NCBI GenBank assembly: GCA_004017535.1
Contig: SAJS01000015.1
Span: 1-64,000 of the forward strand
From: Mesorhizobium sp.
GTDB taxonomy: Bacteria > Pseudomonadota > Alphaproteobacteria > Rhizobiales > Rhizobiaceae
Length of the DNA stretch: 64,000 bases
Direction: 5' to 3'
This document shows positions 38,486 to 47,469 of this stretch, piece after piece. The position numbers and the translations under genes were made by a program. Below the pieces are notes generated by a model. That model searched no databases, was not told the DNA's origin, and was given only the letters and a program-made list of their open reading frames with translations. Positions within the stretch are counted from its first letter, which is position 1. Each line of letters starts with the position of its first letter.

Positions 38486-38539
38486 TCGTCTCTCTCCCGT
38501 TGAGTTTTGGTTGTTTGCGGTCCTAACCATCCCCAAGCG

Positions 38540-39340
38540 TCACAATATCTGCCGGAGGAACTCCTTTGTTCGCTCTTGTCGTGGCGTTTGGAAGATCTGC
38601 TGCGGGCTGCCCTCCTCGACAATCAACCCGCCATCCATGAACAGCATCCGGTCGGCGATCTCGCGTGCAAAGCCCATTTCGTGTGTGACGACCGCCATCG
38701 TCATGCCTTCTGCCGCGAGGTCCTTCATGAGATCGAGAATACCGGTGACGGTTTCAGGATCCAGCGCCGAGGTCGGCTCGTCAAACAACATCACTTTCGG
38801 ATCCATGGCCAAAGCGCGGGCAATTGCCACGCGCTGCTGCTGTCCTCCGGACAGTTGGCTGGGGTAATGACCCGCGCGATCGCTTATCCCAACCTTTTCG
38901 AGCAGTTCGCGGGCTCGTCGCAACGCTTCGGCCCGTGGCCTGCGACGCACCACGATTTGCGGCAGAATGACATTGTCGAGAGCGGTTCGGTGCTGAAAGA
39001 GGTTGAACAATTGGAAGACCATGCCGACTTCCGAGCGAAGCCTGTTGAGGTCGGCGCCTGGATCCGAGATCGAGACTCCGTCCACCACGATGCGCCCGGA
39101 GTCGATCTTTTCCAACGCATTCAACGTCCGAAGAAATGTGCTCTTGCCGGAACCGGAAGGTCCAAAGACGACGAGCACCTCGCCACGCCCGATTTGAGCG
39201 GTAACGCCAGCCAGGGCTAGATGCGAGCGGCCATCGCTGGACCGATAAGTCTTGCGAACGTGTTCAGCGACAATGATTGCTTTTCGGTCTGAGGCGGGCG
39301 TGCGTTTCACGAACCTAGGCGTGCCATTCCCTGCCGGCAT
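38540..39340 (-). CDS. Amino-acid ABC transporter ATP-binding protein
   Basis: About 266 residues if started at ATG 39340; the exact start is uncertain because no strong ribosome site is visible. Walker A is [18 protein letters not shown], the signature is [17 protein letters not shown], Walker B is [14 protein letters not shown]. It is the first gene of a five-gene operon (ATPase, binding protein, two permeases, flavoprotein oxidase). Confidence 0.93.
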   Translation of the reverse strand: MPAGNGTPRFVKRTPASDRKAIIVAEHVRKTYRSSDGRSHLALAGVTAQIGRGEVLVVFGPSGSGKSTFLRTLNALEKIDSGRIVVDGVSISDPGADLNRLRSEVGMVFQLFNLFQHRTALDNVILPQIVVRRRPRAEALRRARELLEKVGISDRAGHYPSQLSGGQQQRVAIARALAMDPKVMLFDEPTSALDPETVTGILDLMKDLAAEGMTMAVVTHEMGFAREIADRMLFMDGGLIVEEGSPQQIFQTPRQERTKEFLRQIL

Positions 39341-39530
39341 CGCAATAAGCGTCCTAGAGGTTTGTTGGTCGACATTGCACGCTCTACCTTGGGCTTTCCG
39401 GTCATGAAAGCCGATCAAAACAACCAAGACAAGCAATTTCTGCGGCAATTGGCAGCCACCACCGGCGAGCCTAATGGTCCAACCGAGCGCCCGAATGATC
39501 CTCCAATTTGGCGGGTGGTTCGCTGCCGCC

Positions 39531-40145
39531 TTAGATCTTGTCCGCAAGTATGGCGCCGCTTATCCCGTACGCACGGCGCGTCTGCTCAATAGCCTCGGGC
39601 GTGACGTCGATCAGCAGCGCGATGATATCGCCATCCGGATGCTCGAGAGCGTTGCCGAGTTCGAAAAGCGTCCAGCCAAGCGCACGCAGGCGCTTCGGCC
39701 AGAATGTTTCGCATACCACGCTGATCTGTCGAATTCCCAGACTTTGCGCCGTCTCCAGAAGACCGCAAAGAACGAACCCAGCAACCGGCGACGAGGCTCC
39801 CTTCGTGCGAAAGGATGGCATGACAAAGAAGCGCGTCCATTCGAAAATTTCGGCCGCCCTCGGCGGTGTGCCGCCGGCGAGTATCGGAAAGACCTCGCTC
39901 ATGAGATGCGGCTCCAGCGTGGGAACAAGACGGGAGCCGCCGACGATCTTGCCGTTGGCATCGAGCGCCAAAACATAACGTGCGTGCTCGTTGTCGAAGG
40001 CGTCGATCTCGATGTTGATCGGCCGGGCGACGGCGCGCCAGCGCCTCTGCTTGACGTAAATGTCGTATCTTATGCGAAAGTAGCGCTCCAGAACCTTCCT
40101 GTAGAGCTTCCTGTTTTCCCAGGTGACCAAATGTATACGGACCAT
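39531..40145 (-). CDS. N-acyl-homoserine-lactone synthase (LuxI family)
   Basis: A 204-residue autoinducer synthase. Conserved residues of the family are visible: the N-terminal R...F..R...Y pattern in [40 protein letters not shown], and FEWTRFFV. The N-terminus resembles the rhizobial BjaI/BraI branch more than TraI; that is a recalled similarity. It makes an acyl-HSL from S-adenosylmethionine and an acyl donor. It follows the luxR-type gene on the same strand by 66 bases. Confidence 0.92.
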   Translation of the reverse strand: MVRIHLVTWENRKLYRKVLERYFRIRYDIYVKQRRWRAVARPINIEIDAFDNEHARYVLALDANGKIVGGSRLVPTLEPHLMSEVFPILAGGTPPRAAEIFEWTRFFVMPSFRTKGASSPVAGFVLCGLLETAQSLGIRQISVVCETFWPKRLRALGWTLFELGNALEHPDGDIIALLIDVTPEAIEQTRRAYGISGAILADKI

Positions 40146-40211
40146 GACGCCTCCAGGCGGAGGGTCGTAGGAAAACGGACTTGCGGTACGTATGACGGTA
40201 TTCAGGTATTG

Positions 40212-40946
40212 CTAAATCTGGATTTCCTGCCGTCGCAGCGCTTTGACGATGGCATGTGACACGTTGATCGCATCGAGCTTTCCCCGGATGTTTCGCTGAT
40301 GGCTTTCGACCGTGTTCCTGGTGACGCCGAGGATGCAGGCGATATCGTCGGTGGATTTGCCTTGCGCGCTCCACTCCAGGAGCTCGCGCTCGCGCGCCGT
40401 CAAGGGCGTGGGCTCATCGCCGCCGCCGTCGCCGGGTGTTCCCAGCCCTGCGAGGCTGCGAAAGGTATGAACGCAAAGCATCTCGATAAAGGGCAAGGTG
40501 CTTGGCGGAACTTCTATCCGGTCGCTCGCCACTGTGACGACACTTGGCCCCGCCAGCGGCACATGAATGGGAACACAAATACCGTCTTTCATCCCGAACT
40601 CGGCCGCCTCGTCCATCACCAATCTCGAGCGCTTAGACAGTCTCGCGGCCGGAAGCTCGCGCCACAGGAAGGGCTGCGGCGAGTGCCGGCACTGGGCAAC
40701 GCAAGGATCGTGCAGAAAATGATCCTCGGAGACGTAGCGATTATACCAATCGACTGGCCAGCCATCGCCCAGAATTTCGCGTTGCCAGTCCGCATTGTGC
40801 GGCACCGGCAGGCCGGTGATCAGAAAATTGCGGAATCCGTAGCGCGCCAGGGCCGAGCGGAACTCTTCAAGGATTGCATTGGCCGTCCGCGCAATGTCGA
40901 TCCTCGAGATAACCGCAAGCAGGTCAACAATAACTTCGTTCTCCAT
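40212..40946 (-). CDS. LuxR-family quorum-sensing regulator
   Basis: A 244-residue regulator. The N-terminal autoinducer-binding domain has the conserved aromatic/acidic pocket residues (DWYNRYVSEDHFLHDPCV; WREL; GICVPIH). The C-terminal helix-turn-helix is LTARERELLEWSAQGKSTDDIACILGVTRNTVESH. It is encoded directly before the synthase, so the pair makes a complete quorum-sensing circuit. An 8+8 inverted repeat lies about 50-80 bases upstream of its start. Confidence 0.93.
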   Translation of the reverse strand: MENEVIVDLLAVISRIDIARTANAILEEFRSALARYGFRNFLITGLPVPHNADWQREILGDGWPVDWYNRYVSEDHFLHDPCVAQCRHSPQPFLWRELPAARLSKRSRLVMDEAAEFGMKDGICVPIHVPLAGPSVVTVASDRIEVPPSTLPFIEMLCVHTFRSLAGLGTPGDGGGDEPTPLTARERELLEWSAQGKSTDDIACILGVTRNTVESHQRNIRGKLDAINVSHAIVKALRRQEIQI

Positions 40947-40992
40947 TGGCAGACCTCGACTGAAGTCAGGCTCTACCCCGCGGACAACCTAT

Positions 40993-41025
40993 GCGTGTCC
41001 AGAAGCGATCTTCAATAGGACACGC
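40993..41025. promoter_or_regulatory. Inverted repeat upstream of the luxR-type gene
   Basis: Perfect 8-base arms GCGTGTCC and GGACACGC are separated by 17 bases. They lie 47-79 bases before the luxR-type start and downstream of the XRE terminator. The spacing is wider than in a classical lux box, so the bound protein is unknown. Promoter or operator function is inferred from position. Confidence 0.45.
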
Positions 41026-41059
41026 GTCGAATGTACACTGAAGGAGTCATTTACAATCG

Positions 41060-41087
41060 AAAAGACCAGACAAGTGAAAATCTGGTC
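41060..41087 (-). terminator. Intrinsic terminator of the XRE regulator gene
   Basis: On the minus strand, GACCAGA and TCTGGTC form a 7-base stem with a 10-base loop, directly followed by TTTT. It begins 26 bases after the XRE stop codon, so it separates XRE from the luxR-luxI transcript. Confidence 0.65.
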
Positions 41088-41112
41088 ATTACTACAATGA
41101 CGACGCTCGGCG

Positions 41113-41379
41113 TCAATCTGTCGACTTTGAAGGGGCCGGTTTGGTCGCCCGAATAGCTCGCCTGTTCGCCGGGCTGGCCGAAACCAAATCTTGCGGCTCG
41201 ACATTCAGTGCCTTGGCCAGGATTTCGACTGTATCCAGCGTGGCGTTGCGACGTCCGGCTTCGACGCTGCTGATATAGGCGCGTGTGCGGCCCGATACGA
41301 AGGACAGCTGCTCCTGCGAGAGTTTTCTTTCTCTCCGAAGCCGCTGCACGTTCAGACCAAAAACGCCGCGAAGTTTCAT
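41113..41379 (-). CDS. XRE-family transcriptional regulator
   Basis: An 88-residue protein from ATG 41379 (MKLRGVFG). The helix-turn-helix is complete: LRRERKLSQEQLSFVSGRTRAYISSVEAGRRNATLDTVEILAKAL. It is followed by a basic tail. Longer starts up to 41616 would place the operator-like repeats at 41403-41429 inside the gene and are less likely. It faces the threonine-synthase-like gene and probably controls both. Confidence 0.85.
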   Translation of the reverse strand: MKLRGVFGLNVQRLRRERKLSQEQLSFVSGRTRAYISSVEAGRRNATLDTVEILAKALNVEPQDLVSASPANRRAIRATKPAPSKSTD

Positions 41380-41402
41380 CAGATAACGGATGCTACGGCG
41401 CG

Positions 41403-41429
41403 CACTATGGTGCGACACACTATAGTGCA
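41403..41429. promoter_or_regulatory. Tandem operator-like repeats in the XRE / threonine-synthase-like divergent promoter
   Basis: CACTATGGTGC (41403-41413) and CACTATAGTGC (41419-41429) are two near-identical 11-mers 16 bases apart. CACTATAGTG is itself a perfect palindrome. This layout, about one and a half helical turns apart just upstream of an XRE gene, is typical of autoregulatory repressor sites. Confidence 0.65.
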
Positions 41430-41506
41430 CATTCGGCATTGACAGCGATGCCGCTGGCTGTTTGAAACAACACGCGAATTCATCGTTTTGCGCACAAGGA
41501 AAAGCC

Positions 41507-42844
41507 ATGGCGAGCCGGCCCTTTCGCGACCCCGCGCAGGCGATGTCCGCGCATTCCTCGGGCGAGATCCGCCGTGCCGGGATGGACAAGAGCCGCGTCC
41601 TGGAATTCGCCTGCATCCGATGCGGCGCCTCCTATCCCGCCGACGTCAGCATCGACTCCAAAGGGTGCCCGCGTTGTCAGGGAATCGCGCCGGCAAATCT
41701 TCGGCCGGTCTACTCAGACCCGAACCCTCATCCTCTGGAGAGCGCCACCACCTCGCGCTCGCTATGGCGTTTCGCGTCCATGCTGCCTTGCACGGAAGCC
41801 GAGGCAGTGAGTCTCGGCGAAGGCCTGACACCTTTGCTTGCCGCGCCGCGCGTCGGCGCGTTTCTTGGCGTGCCCAACCTTGCCATCAAGGACGAAGGCC
41901 GAAACCCGACCTGGTCGCATAAGGACCGCTTCTCAACCATCGCGGTCAGCGTGGCGCGGGCGCGTGGCGCAAAGATTGTCGCGACCGCCTCCTCGGGGAA
42001 CGCCGGCGCTTCGCTTGCGGCCTACGCCGCCCGAGCCGGGCTGAAATGCGTCGTCACCACGTTCGCGGGCTCAGCCGGCGCGATGCTGGCGCAGATCCGA
42101 AAATATGGCGCGACGGTGCTGCCCCTGGTCAACAAGATGGACCGATGGTCGCTGCTGAAACAGGCCGCCGCCCGCTATGACTGGTTCATCGCCTCGCCCT
42201 ATCACGGTCCGGTCGTCGGCAGCCATCCCCTCGGCATCGAGGGCTATAAGACCATCGCCTACGAGATCGTCGAGCAATCAGGTGGAACCGCGCCGGACTG
42301 GTGCGTCCTGCCGGTGTGCTATGGCGATGCCTTGTCCGGGGTGTGGGCGGGCTTTCGCGAGTTGTACGCGCAAGGGGCGATTTCGCGCCTGCCTCGCCTC
42401 GTCGCCGCCGAGGTGCACGGCTCGTTGACGGAGGCCCTTGCCAGCGGCGCCGAGGCCCTGAGCGAACGCAAGATCCTCTTCGATAGTCTTGCCGTGTCGA
42501 TCGGCACGCCGCGCAGCACGTATCAAGCGCTGAAGGCTCTGCGCGAATCCGGCGGGCACGCCGTCCCCGTTCACAATCATGGCCTGATCGCGATGCAGGA
42601 ACGCCTTGCGCGAGACGAAGGTATCTTTGCCGAACTGGCGTCGGTCACGCCGCTGATCGCAATATCGACGTTGAAAGATCGCGGTGTCATCGCAGCCACG
42701 GACCGTGTGGTGGCGGTGGTGACAGCCAGCGGTCTGAAGGACCTCGATCGGTCCGCCGGATCGAACCAACATGACCGGATCTTCCAGACGACGGACGAAG
42801 CCTGGCGCTGGCTTGACGAAAACGGGCCGGAGCTCAGTTCATAG
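41507..42844 (+). CDS. Threonine-synthase-like PLP enzyme with N-terminal zinc ribbon
   Basis: About 445 residues from ATG 41507, preceded by AAGGA. A zinc ribbon comes first (CIRCGA...CPRCQG). The fold-type II PLP core follows: PLP lysine in NPTWSHKDR, phosphate-binding SSGNAGASLAAYAARAG, and HPLGIEGYKTIAYEI, as in threonine synthase. It would act on an O-phospho-homoserine or O-phospho-threonine type substrate; the exact substrate is unknown. It converges with the second PLP gene, overlapping by six bases. Confidence 0.85.
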   Translation: MASRPFRDPAQAMSAHSSGEIRRAGMDKSRVLEFACIRCGASYPADVSIDSKGCPRCQGIAPANLRPVYSDPNPHPLESATTSRSLWRFASMLPCTEAEAVSLGEGLTPLLAAPRVGAFLGVPNLAIKDEGRNPTWSHKDRFSTIAVSVARARGAKIVATASSGNAGASLAAYAARAGLKCVVTTFAGSAGAMLAQIRKYGATVLPLVNKMDRWSLLKQAAARYDWFIASPYHGPVVGSHPLGIEGYKTIAYEIVEQSGGTAPDWCVLPVCYGDALSGVWAGFRELYAQGAISRLPRLVAAEVHGSLTEALASGAEALSERKILFDSLAVSIGTPRSTYQALKALRESGGHAVPVHNHGLIAMQERLARDEGIFAELASVTPLIAISTLKDRGVIAATDRVVAVVTASGLKDLDRSAGSNQHDRIFQTTDEAWRWLDENGPELSS

Positions 42845-43912
42845 ATTTTCCGCAGCGCCAACGGCCGGCGGCACCTCGCTCGCCGACTGCGTTTTCAGCA
42901 CATCGTCGAGACTGCGGCGCAGCCAAAGAAAGCGCGTCCATTGCGTCTCTGCTGCCGGCGCGATTGTCGTCAGCGTCCTTGGCTCCGACAGTTCCTTGCA
43001 AGGCCAGCCAGGCAGAGCCGCGAGCCAGTCGTCATTGTAGACTGTTTCGGCGTGGCGATGGCCTTCGTCAGGCATAATGACCGCCACCTGTGCGTCCGGA
43101 AGCGTCGATGCAACCCATTGCGCCACCAACGCGGCGGCACCGCTGGTCGGCCCCATGAAGATCCCGTGCTCGCGCAGCAAACGGTGCGCGGTCATATAGG
43201 CCGGAAAGGCGCCAACCCAATGGATCTCGTCGACAAGCTCGTGCCTGACGTTTTTCGGTAGAACGCTGTTGCCTAAGCCCCGCAGCATGCGTTTACCGAC
43301 GGGTTGTCCGAACAGAATGCTCCGATGGGTATCGACGGCGAACACCGTCAGGTGGGGAAAGACCGTTCGCAGAAAGGACGCGGTGCCGCATAGCGAACCG
43401 CCCGTACCGACGCAGCCGACCAGGCAGTCAACCTTGCCCATTGCCCGGATGAAGAGTTCGGCCAGCCGCGCGTAAGCGAGCCAATTCCCTGGGCTGTCGT
43501 ATTGACGGGTCCAGAAGCCGTCCCGCTCCTTGCCCAGGATTTCCTGAAGACGCGCAAGTCGGCCCGGCTGGTTGCCGTCGCCGCGCGGATCGTCAAGCGC
43601 GATGACCGTGGCGCCGATGCGCTCCAGGCGGGCTTTGTATTTGGCATCAATCAGCGTTGAAGCGGTGACGAGCGTAAGACGATAGCCACGCGCCGCCGAA
43701 AGCAGCGCCACCGCCATGCCGAACGTGCCGGACGTCGTCTCGACAATGTGGGAGCCGGCTTTCAGTTCGCCGTTCGAGGCCGCCCGATCCAGAATATAGC
43801 GGGCCGGCATCAGCTTCATCAGCGGAAAGGCGGCAGCCACCAGATTTGGCGCCAGGAGCGCAAGGCGCGGGGTCTCGAGGTCCCTGAAATAGTCCACGCT
43901 GAAGGTCACCAT
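42839..43912 (-). CDS. Cysteine-synthase-like PLP enzyme
   Basis: A 357-residue fold-type II PLP protein. The phosphate loop is ETTSGTFGMAVALLSAARG, and GCVGTGGSLCGTASFLR is the second glycine-rich loop. The putative Schiff-base lysine lies in FPLMKLMPARYIL, which departs from the usual NPxGSxKDR, so activity is uncertain. The C-terminus has IMPDEGHRHAETVYNDDWL, usual for this family. The start overlaps the kinase stop by seven bases. Confidence 0.85.
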   Translation of the reverse strand: MVTFSVDYFRDLETPRLALLAPNLVAAAFPLMKLMPARYILDRAASNGELKAGSHIVETTSGTFGMAVALLSAARGYRLTLVTASTLIDAKYKARLERIGATVIALDDPRGDGNQPGRLARLQEILGKERDGFWTRQYDSPGNWLAYARLAELFIRAMGKVDCLVGCVGTGGSLCGTASFLRTVFPHLTVFAVDTHRSILFGQPVGKRMLRGLGNSVLPKNVRHELVDEIHWVGAFPAYMTAHRLLREHGIFMGPTSGAAALVAQWVASTLPDAQVAVIMPDEGHRHAETVYNDDWLAALPGWPCKELSEPRTLTTIAPAAETQWTRFLWLRRSLDDVLKTQSASEVPPAVGAAENL

Positions 43913-44844
43913 GTCCGACCCTCCGCATTGACCATATGGACCTCGACGTCATTGAAGCCGGCGCGTCTTATCTGCTGCGCGACGAGGGCTGCCCGCCGCT
44001 TCAGGTTCGCCGCGAAAAGATCGAAAATCAGACCGAACAACGAGCCGCTATGGGCGACCTGCACCCCGCACGCCCCGGCTCGCCTGGCGATTTCGGCGAC
44101 CTCGTCGAAACCCTGTTTCGGCAAGTGCCGTTGACTGAGCACGGCGCTGGCCGAGGCGGCACGCCCGAGAAGATACGGATCCTGACGCCGGACCGCCCGC
44201 GCCACCAGCGCCCGAAGCACACCGAATTCCTGGATTTCGGCACTGTCGTAGCGCGCGGGTGGCAGCTGCAAAGTGTCGACGGGGACGCCGCCATTGGCCT
44301 TGAAGCCGATCAGAAGCAGCGGCGGCAGGGAGCCGCCGAAATTCTCGATCACCATGCCTTCGCGTTGCGCGAAAAGCACCGCGTGATCGTCGAAGGCGAT
44401 CGCGTCGCTGGCGCGCTCGGCGGCAACGGCGAGACGCCCGATGCTGGAGGGCCGCAACTGGACCTTGAGGGCCGCGGCGACAGCGCGAATGGAAGCGACG
44501 ACGTCCGCCGTCGATGAGCCGTAGCCGTGCCCCACGGGAATTGAGCTTCGAAGCGTCAGCACGCCGCCGCCGGTAACGTTCAGGAAATCGAGCGTGAGCC
44601 GCGCGGCTGCCGACGCCTTGATCTTGTGATCTGGGTGGACAAGGATCGCATCGTCGTCGCTCCTGGCGAAGGTCGCCTCCGATCTCAAGCCGGCAATCGG
44701 CAGCGTTACTAGCCCTCGGTGAAGGCGCCCGCCATCATCCTTGAAGACGCCCTGGATGAGTTCGCCGTGATGCGCGATCGCCGTTCCTGTCCCAACCGAC
44801 GACCTCGAGACTTCATGACTCATAAGACCGCTGGCGCCAGCCAT
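43906..44844 (-). CDS. GHMP-family kinase (PduX / L-threonine kinase-like)
   Basis: A 312-residue kinase from ATG 44844 with a strong GGAGGTGG site. HHGELIQGVFKDDG near the N-terminus and the ATP loop IPVGHGYGSSTADVVASI match PduX-type L-threonine kinases more than homoserine kinase. It would give an O-phospho-amino acid. Between an E1-like gene and a PLP gene on one strand, it probably supplies the phosphorylated substrate for a neighbouring PLP enzyme. The substrate is inferred. Confidence 0.8.
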   Translation of the reverse strand: MAGASGLMSHEVSRSSVGTGTAIAHHGELIQGVFKDDGGRLHRGLVTLPIAGLRSEATFARSDDDAILVHPDHKIKASAAARLTLDFLNVTGGGVLTLRSSIPVGHGYGSSTADVVASIRAVAAALKVQLRPSSIGRLAVAAERASDAIAFDDHAVLFAQREGMVIENFGGSLPPLLLIGFKANGGVPVDTLQLPPARYDSAEIQEFGVLRALVARAVRRQDPYLLGRAASASAVLSQRHLPKQGFDEVAEIARRAGACGVQVAHSGSLFGLIFDLFAANLKRRAALVAQQIRRAGFNDVEVHMVNAEGRTW

Positions 44845-44961
44845 TTCCACCTCCCCCACGCTTACTCGCCGCGAGGAGAATGGCGCCGACGATTGCAAGC
44901 TGCCCTCAAGGAATTCCGGTATTGACGTGCCTTCTATCGAATAGCCGCCCGATTGGCGTTG

Positions 44962-47343
44962 TCAGGCGGCGAAGCCAAGATGCCTCAGCGGCCGGCCGGC
45001 CGACACCGATTGCGCCGCAGCCATGATGCCTTGCGCATCGATCCCGTAATGCCGGTAGAGATCTGCGATCGTACCGGTCTGGCCAAAATGCTCGACGCCG
45101 AGCGCCCGCGTGCGGTGGCCGTGCACCGAACCGAGCCACGCGAGCGTCGCCGGATGCCCGTCCAGCACCGTCACGATGGCGCAGGAGGCCGGAAGAGCAG
45201 CCAACAGGCGCTCCACATGACTGGTAGCGCGCGGATGACCATACTGGCGTGCCCGCGCCGCAGCCGACCATCCAGCGTTCAACCGATCGGCCGAGGTGAC
45301 GGCCAAGAGCCCGACATCGCGCCGATCTCCGGCTATCAGCCCCACTGCCTGTACCGCCTCCGGCGCGACAGCCCCCGAATAGGCGATGACGATTTCAGCG
45401 TTAGGTCCGGGTTTGCGCAGCCAATAGGCCCCATCGACGATGTCGCGCCCCGGCGGATCCTTCGCCTGACGTGTCGGCTGCTCGATCGATCGCGTCGAGA
45501 GCCGGAGGTAGACCGAACCCCCCGTCCGATCCCGAAGCCAGGTGCGGTCGTCGGGCTCGGCCTCACCGGAACGCTGGATGTAGTCGAATGCCCAGCGCAG
45601 GATGACTGCCAGCTCATCGACATAGGCCGGCTCGAACGTCGCCAGCCCATCCTGCGCCATGCCGATCAGCGGCGTGGCGATTGATTGATGCGCTCCCCCC
45701 TCGGGCGCCAGCGTGACGCCGGACGGCGTCGCGGCCAGAATAAAGCGGGCATCCTGATAGCAGGCATAATTGAGCGCATCGAGGCCGCGCTCGATGAATG
45801 GATCATAGAGGGTTCCGACCGGGAGCAGCCGCTCGCCGTGAAGCGAGTGGGACAAACCAAACGCCGAAAGCATCGTGAAAAGGTTCATCTCGGAAATGCC
45901 CAATTCGAAATGCTGTCCCGACGGCGAAAAAGTCCAATTGAAGGTGGAAGGAATGCGTTCTTCCCGGAATACATCCGACTGATCGGCGCGCGCGAACAGA
46001 CCTCGCCGGTTCACCCAAGCGCCCAGGTTGGTCGAGACCGTGACGTCGGGAGACGTCGTGACGACACGCTTCGCAAAATCGCTGTCTGATTTTGCAATGT
46101 CGTGCATCAAGAGTCCGAACCCCTGTTGTGTCGACATCGCCGCCTGGGAGGCAACATCGATCCGCGCCGGCACCGGAATTGCAGGGGCTGCGTGGCGGCG
46201 CGTAGCTGCCTTGGCGAAAGGAGCCGATGCCAGATAGGACCGGATCTCGGCCTCATCGTATGCGAGGCCCTCGAACCTGTCCCATTCGCGCCCTTCGCGA
46301 ACGCCCATGACTTGCCGCAGCGCTTCGACTTGCGACGGTGTCATCAATCCGGCGTGATTGTCCTTGTGGCCGGCCAAGGGCAGGCCAAAGCCCTTGACCG
46401 TATAGGCGATGAAACAGGTCGGACGATCGTGACCGCGGGCTTCCTCGAAGGCATTGACGATGGCGGCCAGGTCGTGGCCGCCGAGGTTTGCCATCAAGGC
46501 GGCGAGCTCCTCGTCGCTGCGCTTCTCGATCAGGCGAGTGACCGGTCCCTGGTCGCCGAGATCGTCCAGAAGACGCCTGCGCCATGCGGCGCCACCCTGG
46601 AAGGTCAGGGCGGAATAGAGCTGATTGGGGCATGCATCGATCCAGGTCCGCAGCTTCTCGCCGCCCTCTTCGTCGAAGGCCGCCTGTTGCAATGTCCCAT
46701 GTTTCAGGATCGCCACTTCCCAGCCGAAGTTGCGGAACAGCGATTCGAAGCGCTGCCACAGGCCCTCGCGCACCACCGCGTCGAGGCTCTGCCGGTTGTA
46801 GTCGACGACCCACCAGGTGTTGCGAAGGCCGTGCTTCCAGCCTTCTAGAAGGGCTTCGAAGATATTGCCTTCATCCATTTCGGCGTCGCCGAGAATGGCA
46901 ACCATCCGGCCTTCCGGCCGGTCGGCATTCCAGCCCTTTGCCCTCACATAGTCCTGCGCAAGAGAAGAGAACAGGGTCTGCGCCACGCCCAATCCAACCG
47001 ATCCAGTCGAGAAATCGACGTCGTCGATATCCTTGGTCCGGGACGGATAAGACTGCGCGCCGCGATAGCCGCGAAAATTCTGCAATTGCTCGAGCGTCTG
47101 CTTGCCGAACAGGTACTGGATGGCATGGAAGATGGGGCTGGCATGCGGCTTGACAGCAACGCGGTCCTCAGGCCTCAGGACCTGGAAGTAGAGTGCCGTC
47201 ATCAAGGTCGAGGCGGACGCCGACGACGCCTGATGGCCGCCGATCTTGAGGCCGTCCTCCGACCCCCGAATATGATTGGCGTGATGGATCATCCAAACAG
47301 CCAGCCACAGAACCTTGCGTTCAAGCTCGGAAAGGATCGTCAT
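44962..47343 (-). CDS. Homodimeric 2-oxoacid dehydrogenase E1 (AceE/MdeB-like)
   Basis: A 793-residue thiamine-diphosphate enzyme. The cofactor motif is GDAEMDEGNIFEALLEGWKHGLRNTWWVVDYN (about residues 170-200), preceded by the VKPHASPIFHAIQYLFG active-site histidines. It is shorter than AceE (about 890). MdeB of Pseudomonas putida, an AceE homologue acting on 2-oxobutyrate beside an Lrp-type regulator, is a named precedent. Here too an Lrp gene is divergent. No E2/E3 genes are nearby. Confidence 0.85.
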   Translation of the reverse strand: MTILSELERKVLWLAVWMIHHANHIRGSEDGLKIGGHQASSASASTLMTALYFQVLRPEDRVAVKPHASPIFHAIQYLFGKQTLEQLQNFRGYRGAQSYPSRTKDIDDVDFSTGSVGLGVAQTLFSSLAQDYVRAKGWNADRPEGRMVAILGDAEMDEGNIFEALLEGWKHGLRNTWWVVDYNRQSLDAVVREGLWQRFESLFRNFGWEVAILKHGTLQQAAFDEEGGEKLRTWIDACPNQLYSALTFQGGAAWRRRLLDDLGDQGPVTRLIEKRSDEELAALMANLGGHDLAAIVNAFEEARGHDRPTCFIAYTVKGFGLPLAGHKDNHAGLMTPSQVEALRQVMGVREGREWDRFEGLAYDEAEIRSYLASAPFAKAATRRHAAPAIPVPARIDVASQAAMSTQQGFGLLMHDIAKSDSDFAKRVVTTSPDVTVSTNLGAWVNRRGLFARADQSDVFREERIPSTFNWTFSPSGQHFELGISEMNLFTMLSAFGLSHSLHGERLLPVGTLYDPFIERGLDALNYACYQDARFILAATPSGVTLAPEGGAHQSIATPLIGMAQDGLATFEPAYVDELAVILRWAFDYIQRSGEAEPDDRTWLRDRTGGSVYLRLSTRSIEQPTRQAKDPPGRDIVDGAYWLRKPGPNAEIVIAYSGAVAPEAVQAVGLIAGDRRDVGLLAVTSADRLNAGWSAAARARQYGHPRATSHVERLLAALPASCAIVTVLDGHPATLAWLGSVHGHRTRALGVEHFGQTGTIADLYRHYGIDAQGIMAAAQSVSAGRPLRHLGFAA

Positions 47344-47469
47344 CGTCGGCTCCCATGAAGTCGTGGGTTAACGATAGTCGGCCCGATCTTCCGAATGTGA
47401 CTATTTTTGCCCAAGGTTATCGATGATATTAGCTCATCCAGCCAAGAACGATACCAAGACGATGGAAAC

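Noticed and set aside
43906-44844. Homoserine kinase ThrB
   Set aside because: It is a GHMP kinase, but the HHGELIQG start and the IPVGHGYGSSTAD loop fit the PduX group better. Not fully excluded.
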